A stretch of DNA of 14,425 nt, taken from assembly GCA_019677205.1 (NCBI GenBank), contig JAAMXY010001134.1, positions 7,339 to 21,763 on the forward strand, read 5' to 3'. The position numbers and the translations under genes are program-made. Origin of the DNA: Pinguiococcus pyrenoidosus. Its lineage: Eukaryota > Sar > Pinguiophyceae > Pinguiochrysidales > Pinguiochrysidaceae. Below, in pieces: positions 1-5,835 of the stretch (position 1 is the first letter of the stretch; each line of letters opens with the position of its first letter). The notes under the pieces are model-generated. The model saw only the letters and a program-made list of their open reading frames with translations, had not been told where the DNA came from and did not search any database.

Positions 1-14
1 GAGCGGGAATGAGT

Positions 15-245
15 TCATGCTCGCTCGGCGGAAGAGCGTACCGTGCCGTAGTCTTGGCTCCACGCGTACACAGCGCTGCCCACGGCCTCGTTGGATCGCT
101 TCCCGTGCTTCTCCGGAAGGTAGGTGCCACCAGAGAATGGCGTCACTTCTTGACGGGTGTAGAACGGCACCTTTGCACAGCCAAGAGCTTCGTCAAAAGC
201 CTTGCGCCAGAGCCCAGCAACGACACGCAGTTCACCTCTACCCAA
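15..245 (-). CDS. Possible 3'-terminal exon or fragment of an FN3-domain gene
   Basis: Open minus-strand frame ending in TGA near base 12. The downstream part reads like real protein (about 60 residues beginning AFDEALGCAK and ending AWSQDYGTVRSSAERA). It overlaps the FN3 fragment by about 100 bases in another frame. Removing a short GT...AAG segment (241 to 201, or 235 to 201) joins the FN3 end GPGPW directly to AFDEAL in phase 0, so this may be the next and last exon. Such an intron would be only 35-41 nt with no pyrimidine tract; a simple frameshift is the alternative. No family is recognised. Weak support. Confidence 0.3.
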   Translation of the reverse strand: MGRGELRVVAGLWRKAFDEALGCAKVPFYTRQEVTPFSGGTYLPEKHGKRSNEAVGSAVYAWSQDYGTVRSSAERA

Positions 246-541
246 GGCCCCGGACCTTTGCCGTTGATGGCGCGAACCCGGAGGATGTACTCCTCGTCGT
301 CGAAGAGATCCTTCAGCCGCAGCGACGTCGTCCTTCCGTAGGCCTTGCGCCAGAAGCCCTCTTCATCCGCTTGCGGCGCACCAGGGCGTCCGAGCTCCGC
401 CAAGATTTCTCGACCTCTCAGTCGCACTTCATAGGTCGGCAGCGTGACGAACTTCGACTGGGACAGGTCGCCCTTGAAAGTCAAGTCCACCGCGTGTGCG
501 CCCACCCTATCCCAATGCCCAGCTTGAGCACGGCTTCTTGC
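143..541 (-). CDS. Fibronectin type III domain fragment (internal exon or pseudogene piece)
   Basis: The minus-strand frame is open from about 541 down to 143. Counting from a GTG at 505, it contains a strand-B-like AVDLTF (5-10), a strand-C-like YEVRLRG (25-31), FWRKAYGRTTSLRLKDL (51-67) and the hallmark strand F/G pattern EEYILRVRAINGKGPGPW (71-88). That is the FN3 signature of Tyr, Arg-Val-Arg-Ala and Asn-Gly-x-Gly-x-Gly-Pro-Trp. FN3 domains are about 90-residue beta sandwiches used for binding in extracellular, surface and cytoskeletal proteins. After Trp88 the frame drifts into unconvincing sequence, so a splice site or frameshift lies there. No ATG begins this frame, so it is internal to a larger gene read right to left. 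Other coding-like runs lie upstream in other frames, for example EAVLKLGIGIGWAH near 510-545. Confidence 0.5.
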   Translation of the reverse strand, partial: ARSRAQAGHWDRVGAHAVDLTFKGDLSQSKFVTLPTYEVRLRGREILAELGRPGAPQADEEGFWRKAYGRTTSLRLKDLFDDEEYILRVRAINGKGPGPWVEVNCVSLLGSGARLLTKLLAVQRCRSTPVKK

Positions 542-647
542 TCATGGAGACCGGGACAAAGAGATCAGCCCAGAAGCTACCTTGACACTCGAATCTTGGT
601 CGGCGCCTTGGGCGGTTGCGCGAAAAGCTGCTCGAGAACGACTCGAC

Positions 648-1017
648 TCAACATCGCGAAGAAGTTGGTGACAGGTCCGTCCTAACCAGAAACGTAAGCG
701 CCTCGACTGGCCATCTAAAGCAGCCTCTTGATCCAGAAAGTACCGTCTGCGCTCGAAGAGCGAACTTGAACCCCTTGCGAAAGCCCTTCTGCCACAGCAG
801 AGTGGTCAGTGTGGCGAACACCAGCGAAAGGAAGATGGGGCTGGAGCCCAAGACCGCGCCCAGAATGCTCTGTCGCCATGAAAACGCCCTTCAGGATGTG
901 ACGCAGCGTGGAGAAAGCGGTGATCGCGTCACCTGCGGCTCCGAAGACTCGTTCGTCTCCATTTAAACCCCAAAGGATCCGCAGAGCGGACAGAGACAAG
1001 CGCGTAGCGTCGCTTCG
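648..1017 (-). CDS. Coding-like minus-strand region with a possible transmembrane helix
   Basis: Two overlapping minus-strand frames look coding. The right-hand one (about 1017 to 860) reads LSALRILWGLNGDERVFGAA and onward. The left-hand one (890 to 648) reads SILGAVLGSSPIFLSLVFAT, then TLTTLLW and basic residues, which is a plausible membrane helix followed by a positive cytosolic flank. A GT...AG segment between them (about 932 to 887) could splice the two. No start codon is certain. Together with the FN3 piece at 143-541, this suggests a minus-strand membrane protein with an FN3 domain, divergent from the methyltransferase gene at 1294. Equally it may be a decayed copy. No family is recognised for this part. 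Confidence 0.3.
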
Positions 1018-1293
1018 TCAGCAGGAAGCCACGCGCTCCACACGCCCGCGGCCTCTCACGCTACCTAGCAAGCGCGCAAGCGGGACGCTCGCGCGATGGC
1101 AAGTTGAATGGCTGCAGACCGGCGGCGCGCCCTCCAGATGCGGACAGAGATCCGCGGCGCGACGGAGACGGGGCGAGGATCTTGGCGGACAGAGACGGGC
1201 GCAGGGCGCCACCAAAGTTCGTCGTCCGCGCGCTTTGGGCCTCTCGTGCGCTTCAGGCCGATGGGGCTCTGAGTCTGGCGCGGACGCGGGGCG
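1018..1293. promoter_or_regulatory. GC-rich divergent intergenic region, presumed promoter
   Basis: About 275 bases between the minus-strand coding-like region and the methyltransferase start. It is very GC-rich and its long open frames on both strands have no recognisable protein content. No TATA-like box or clear element is seen. By position it should hold the promoter and 5' UTR of the gene at 1294, and possibly a shared promoter for a divergent gene. Confidence 0.3.
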
Positions 1294-4200
1294 ATGGAAG
1301 ATCACGTGGTGGAGGCGCTGGCGCGGGCGACTGTGGAGGAGCTGGTGGAGTTGAGCACTCCGGAAGGCCAGCGAGTGGCTCTCGCGCCTCGCGTGGATGT
1401 GTCTGACGGCAGCTTAAGGTGGGAAGCGGAAGAGGTGCGCCACAAGAAGCTTTCAAGCACGCATATCTCTCGCTTGGCGCCTGATTTGTACCTCCACCTT
1501 CACCTTCAGCCGCTCTCCGCCTATCTACGCACGAAGCAGTGGATGCGGCCGATGCTCAACGATTCGCGCCGCAACCGGGCTTATGGCAGCGCTTTGCAGA
1601 CGGCAGTGGAGCGCAAGTTGTCGTCGAGCCCGCGCGGCGTGTTCGTGCTGGATGTGGGCTGCGGCACTGGCCTGCTCAGCATGATGGCTGTCCGAGCGGC
1701 GCAGCGGCTGGGCGCGGCGGACAGACTTCGGGTGGTGGCGTGCGAGATGCAAGAGTGCGTTGCTGAGCTCGCCTCAAAGGTGCTGGAGGAGAACGAGATG
1801 GACAGCTTCGTCAAGGTGGTCCCCAAAGCGCTGGAGGCGGTGACGTTTGAGGATCTTGATCCGGAGCAGCTTCCTTCCGGGGGCTTCGATATCGTGGTGT
1901 CGGAGCTGGTGGATTGGAGCTTGCTTGGCGAAGGATGGATTCCTGCCATGCGATATGTGCAGGAGACGGAGCTGAAGAGTGCCACCGGGCAAGGGAGCTT
2001 GCGGCTGGCCAACGACGACACCATCTTCATTCCGCAGGGCGCCCGCCTCTTCACGAGGCTCGTTGCTTGCCGCGCGATCTCCGAGGCGAGGAAGGGACCT
2101 GCTGGGAGGCTCACAATCAAGGACAAGGATGGCAAAGGGCTCGTTCGCCTGTCCAGTGCCGCTGAAACGCCCGGGCGTCAGGGTCAGATGCGCTTCCCGG
2201 TGCACCTGGATGAGCTGCTCGGTGATGGCCGCCCACTGGCGCCGCTGACGGAGTCGATCAAGCTCTGCGACATTGATGTCACCGCGCTGGGACAGAGCCT
2301 GGAAACATCGAAGATGCTGCTGGCAACAATGCTCTCGGACGGGAGCATCGACGCAGCCGTGTGCTGGTTTGAGCTGCTCCTTGACGAGGACCACGTTTAC
2401 TCGAACGCCCCCTCCGCGGAGTATTTTCAGGACCACTGGCCCTGTGCTTGCTTGCCTATGCCGCTGAGCGATCAAGAAGGCAAGGACTGGAGAAGGGGCG
2501 AGGAGGTTCAGCTTGTCTTTCGTTGTGAGGACAGCAGCTTCGCTGTTGGGATTGGGATGCAGGCAGAAGACGAAGGTGGTCGTGCGGCTGGAGGCCACGA
2601 TTCTACCGAGGGCCTGTTTGGCTTCGGGAGATACCTGCTTCTTTCGAGCCATGAATATACCAGCACCCTCCGGGACATGATCGAGGCCGAGCTCAGTTCC
2701 CGTCTAGGCCTCCAACGGCCGCTCCGCGTGCTGGACATGGCGAACTTTGGAGTCGGAGCGGTTTTGGCGTACCGTCTTGCAGAGGGCGCTCGTGGAGCTA
2801 GCTGCGTTTCGGTGGAGAACGACCAGCTCGTTGGCCCACGGTCGGCGCGCTTCATCCAGTTAGGAAACGGCATTCGTGATGTGGAAGGCTGTTGTGTGCT
2901 TCTCGCCCGAGTTGAGCAGCTTTCCCTCGAGAGTCTTGGCTGGAAGGCCGCGGACGGGGACGCCTTCGAGCCTGCAGATGTCGTGCTCTTCGAGCCCTAC
3001 TTCCGGGTGTCTGAGCGCCGACCCGTTGTCACCGCTCTGCAATTTTGGTACGCTTCAAGGTGCTGCGTCCAACGGGGCCTGCTGTCGTCCACGGCAACGT
3101 TCTGCCCTGGTGAGGTGGTCATCAGGTTCGCCGCCGTCCAGTTTGTGAAGGTAAGCCCAGCGCGCGGGCCCTCTCGGCAGTGGGCCTCCCTCCCGATTGA
3201 CGTTTCTGCCTTGGCACAGAACGCGCACTGTGCGTATCGATCGGTCGATTCTCCGATGGGGTTTTCGCATCGGGCGTTCGAAGAGGCACGAGCGGCAACG
3301 ACGTCGAACCTGCAGGAACCCGTCAGTTTGAAACTGGGCGAGTGGCCTCACAAGATATTGTGTGGAGGAGAAGCGATTGGGGGCGCCTTCAGGCTGGGGA
3401 TGCTGGATTCCAAGAGCAGTGTGCAGGAGATCAGCCTGGCGCTGACAAGCCAGATCACCTGCGACGGCGACTGCCATGCGATCGCCCTCTGGGCGGATTA
3501 CGGAAGCGTCAGTTCAGGTGCTGATGCCCCGCGGAGGCTGAGCACCGGCCCGGCATTCTGGTGGCAGCATCAGGAGGTCGTGTTCCTTAGCAAGCCGCTG
3601 CCGCTGAGCCGCGGTACGCGCATCATGGTCGTGTTGAGCACCCCGGAGGATTCGACCGCCTTGCTGGCCAGTGCGGATCAAGTCATGCGATCCCATTCGC
3701 ACTACGCCCTTGGACTGCGCGCGTGTTCCACCGAGTCTGGCGCTCTTGCGGCGATCCGCGACGTTCAGCGGAACGCGAGCATGCAGGTGGAGCAAGCCGC
3801 AATGCGTGCCTCGAAGGAGGGCCGCCTGGACTCGCTCCAACGGATCCTCGGAGCGTTTCCCGATGTGGTCAGCGTTGCCCACCAGGAGGCGTCGGGCGGC
3901 AAATCGCTCCTGATGCTGGCAGCTGCGAGCGAGGAGCTTGCGACCGTGGAGTATCTGCTGGAAGGAGGGGCTCCGTGGAACGCCGTCGACCGCGACGGCC
4001 GCTGCGCGGGACAGTACTGCCGACCGGGCGGCGAGGTCTTCCGTCTGCTGCTGAACTGGGCCGCCCGTGCCCAACTGCTCCTGGGGGCCGTGGAAGGAAG
4101 CAGCGTGGGGAGCGGACGGGCGGCGCACCCTTCGCAGGGGCGCCCCGGCCAAGCTCCCGCGTCACGGGACGTGGTGCCGCCGAGACCCGCCGCTGCGGGG

Positions 4201-5067
4201 GGCCAATCCAGCGAGGACCGGCTCTATCAAGTGGATAGCTCGAAGCCGGACTACCTCTCCAATCCGGTCAAGTATGTGGCCACGGGATCGCAGGAGGTCC
4301 TGCTCGACAAGGACGGGGACGCCGTGATGATGGAGTGGGAGACGCCGCTGATGCGGCGCCATGCGTATCAGCTTTTCAACATAGACCTGTCCTCAGGAAA
4401 GCACGCGGCCGTCGACTCCGATCGACAGGTTCTGAATGTGGGCTTTGGGATGGGCATCATCGACGGATTCATCCAGGAGATTTTCGCGGCGGGCAACGCG
4501 GCATCGGGCGGGAAACCGATGCATAGTATTGTGGAAGCCCACGAGGGCGTGCTTGGAAACATGAAGCAAGGTGGCTGGGTGCCCGGAGGGCAGAAGATCG
4601 GGCTGCAGGTCCTCGGGGGCCGCTGGCAAGACGTGTTGAACGGCAACGTCGGGCCCTTCGACGGAATCTTCTTCGACACGTTTGGGGAGAAGGAAGATGA
4701 CATTCTCACCTTCTTCGGTCTCCTGCCGAAGCTCCTGAAGCGTAAACCGGACGCGGTTTTCTCCTTCTTCAATGGCTTCGCTCCGGACAATGAATTCTTC
4801 CATCGAGTTGCCGCCGTGACGCTTCGGCAGCACCTCGTGCGCCTGGGCTTGTCGGTAACGTTTCGGAGCTGGCCGATCGAGGTCGGCGACGACGACTGGA
4901 AAGGAGTTCGCCGGAGGTACTGGCACGATAGCAAGATCTACTATGCACCGGAGTGCCGGTGGGCCGATCTGCAAGAGCCCGCTGCAGTGGAACCCGGAGC
5001 GGAGCCTGCCGCGAAGAGGGCGAAAACAGCGTCCTCCAGAACGGACGACGCTTGGCCATTCTGCTGA
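1294..5067 (+). CDS. PRMT7-ankyrin-Rmt2 fusion: dual protein arginine methyltransferase
   Basis: Predicted 1257-aa SAM-dependent arginine methyltransferase made of two enzymes. Residues ~40-800 match PRMT7, which makes omega-N-monomethylarginine: motif I VLDVGCGTG (118-126), post-I Glu151, double-E loop SELVDWSLLGEG with Glu204 and Glu213, and DHW (380-382) where other PRMTs have THW. A second, degenerate Rossmann module follows, with VLDMANFGVG (479-488), FEPYF (566-570) and the PRMT7-type beta barrel to ~785. Residues ~835-930 resemble ankyrin repeats. Residues ~970-1225 match fungal/plant Rmt2 (delta-N-arginine methyltransferase): MMEWETPLM (1012-1020), VLNVGFGMG (1046-1054), EAH (1081-1083), FDGIFFDTF (1122-1130) and FSFFNGF (1156-1162). 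The length is near the sum of human PRMT7 and yeast Rmt2. The tail PAAKRAKT (1238-1245) resembles a monopartite nuclear signal. ATG at 1294 has G at -3 and +4; an in-frame TGA lies shortly upstream. No intron is needed. Confidence 0.92.
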   Translation: MEDHVVEALARATVEELVELSTPEGQRVALAPRVDVSDGSLRWEAEEVRHKKLSSTHISRLAPDLYLHLHLQPLSAYLRTKQWMRPMLNDSRRNRAYGSALQTAVERKLSSSPRGVFVLDVGCGTGLLSMMAVRAAQRLGAADRLRVVACEMQECVAELASKVLEENEMDSFVKVVPKALEAVTFEDLDPEQLPSGGFDIVVSELVDWSLLGEGWIPAMRYVQETELKSATGQGSLRLANDDTIFIPQGARLFTRLVACRAISEARKGPAGRLTIKDKDGKGLVRLSSAAETPGRQGQMRFPVHLDELLGDGRPLAPLTESIKLCDIDVTALGQSLETSKMLLATMLSDGSIDAAVCWFELLLDEDHVYSNAPSAEYFQDHWPCACLPMPLSDQEGKDWRRGEEVQLVFRCEDSSFAVGIGMQAEDEGGRAAGGHDSTEGLFGFGRYLLLSSHEYTSTLRDMIEAELSSRLGLQRPLRVLDMANFGVGAVLAYRLAEGARGASCVSVENDQLVGPRSARFIQLGNGIRDVEGCCVLLARVEQLSLESLGWKAADGDAFEPADVVLFEPYFRVSERRPVVTALQFWYASRCCVQRGLLSSTATFCPGEVVIRFAAVQFVKVSPARGPSRQWASLPIDVSALAQNAHCAYRSVDSPMGFSHRAFEEARAATTSNLQEPVSLKLGEWPHKILCGGEAIGGAFRLGMLDSKSSVQEISLALTSQITCDGDCHAIALWADYGSVSSGADAPRRLSTGPAFWWQHQEVVFLSKPLPLSRGTRIMVVLSTPEDSTALLASADQVMRSHSHYALGLRACSTESGALAAIRDVQRNASMQVEQAAMRASKEGRLDSLQRILGAFPDVVSVAHQEASGGKSLLMLAAASEELATVEYLLEGGAPWNAVDRDGRCAGQYCRPGGEVFRLLLNWAARAQLLLGAVEGSSVGSGRAAHPSQGRPGQAPASRDVVPPRPAAAGGQSSEDRLYQVDSSKPDYLSNPVKYVATGSQEVLLDKDGDAVMMEWETPLMRRHAYQLFNIDLSSGKHAAVDSDRQVLNVGFGMGIIDGFIQEIFAAGNAASGGKPMHSIVEAHEGVLGNMKQGGWVPGGQKIGLQVLGGRWQDVLNGNVGPFDGIFFDTFGEKEDDILTFFGLLPKLLKRKPDAVFSFFNGFAPDNEFFHRVAAVTLRQHLVRLGLSVTFRSWPIEVGDDDWKGVRRRYWHDSKIYYAPECRWADLQEPAAVEPGAEPAAKRAKTASSRTDDAWPFC

Positions 5068-5835
5068 GGAAATCAGCCCCGCATCTTTGTTGATCTGGAT
5101 CACCGGTTCTCAACGTGAAGCTGTGGAGAGGATCTTGGTGCAGTGCATGAAAGGATCCGGCGGCTCGAAAAGAACAACGCGATCCCTTCGGAATCCTCGT
5201 GCATTCGATCCCTTGGGCGTCGATGCCTCGGTGCGTTGGACGAAGGACAGAGACGAGGCCATGGAAGGTGCTTCTCCTGGCCAAATGGCATCACGCCAAT
5301 CCCTCAACATCATGGTTGCTACGAGTCATCAGGCGGCATGCTTCAAAGAGTTCCGCAGGCACCCTCTGGATCCGTGCCGAAGGCGCAAAGACGAGCGCCT
5401 TGGCGGTGAACTTGATCAGAAGTCCGTCGCGGATCGCTTTGGTGCAAGGCAACACAGCAACACAGCAGATTATCGATCTCCGCAATTCTCGAAGTTCGGG
5501 GATTGCAGGTGATGTACAACACGTGAACAGCTCAACCTCAAAAAGAACTTCGGATTCCACCCAATCCCGCGCCTCAAGAAAGTGGTGTCGAGGCTCCGAG
5601 AGCCAATCATCGCGCCTCGCGAAGGAAAGTGCCGACGCACGATTTCGTCCCATCGAAAGTCTCTCTCTTCCTGCTCTCTCTTCGGGTTTGGCGCTTTTGT
5701 CGGCGTTCGTCGTTTCGAATTTCCCGCCGCCTGTCTCTGTGTTTCACCTTCCGCGCGCTCCCCCAAGGTCCTGGATCAGGTTGAGAGGCGACCAGAGTGC
5801 AAGGCCGGGAAGAAGCCGCGCGCGTGTGGGGTGAG
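5068..5835. other. Intergenic region and presumed promoter/5' leader of the CHAT gene
   Basis: This 768-base stretch has no recognisable protein in any frame. The left part should be the 3' UTR of the methyltransferase gene; no AATAAA polyadenylation signal is seen. From about 5655 to 5750 the plus strand is strongly pyrimidine-rich (runs of TCTCTC, CTTCC, TTTC), as expected of a 5' leader or the 3' part of an intron. Several AG dinucleotides between 5780 and 5800 could be acceptors, so a non-coding first exon cannot be excluded. An in-frame TGA at 5782-5784 limits any upstream extension of the next reading frame. Confidence 0.4.
5720..5728 (+). promoter_or_regulatory. E2F/DP-like site TTTCCCGCC
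   Basis: TTTCCCGCC fits the E2F consensus TTTSSCGC plus one base and lies about 110 bases upstream of the CHAT gene start, inside the pyrimidine-rich leader. E2F sites control S-phase genes in animals, plants and algae. A nine-base match in GC-rich DNA may be chance. Confidence 0.2.

Noticed and set aside
46-62. CCGTAGTCTTGGCTC resembles the dinoflagellate spliced leader
   Set aside because: The real leader has CCGTAGCCATTTTGGCTCAAG; this match lacks several central bases and the CAAG end, and lies inside coding-like minus-strand sequence.
1774-2652. 292-codon minus-strand open frame opposite the PRMT7 region
   Set aside because: It is a shadow of the conserved methyltransferase coding sequence, with no domain of its own.
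5291-5653. 120-codon minus-strand open frame between the methyltransferase and CHAT genes
   Set aside because: No recognisable motif, no clear start context, composition near background. Kept as intergenic.
5797-5835. GTG at 5797 as start of the CHAT protein
   Set aside because: Eukaryotic nuclear genes rarely start at GTG. ATG 5836 is in frame, in good context, and keeps the full CHAT domain.
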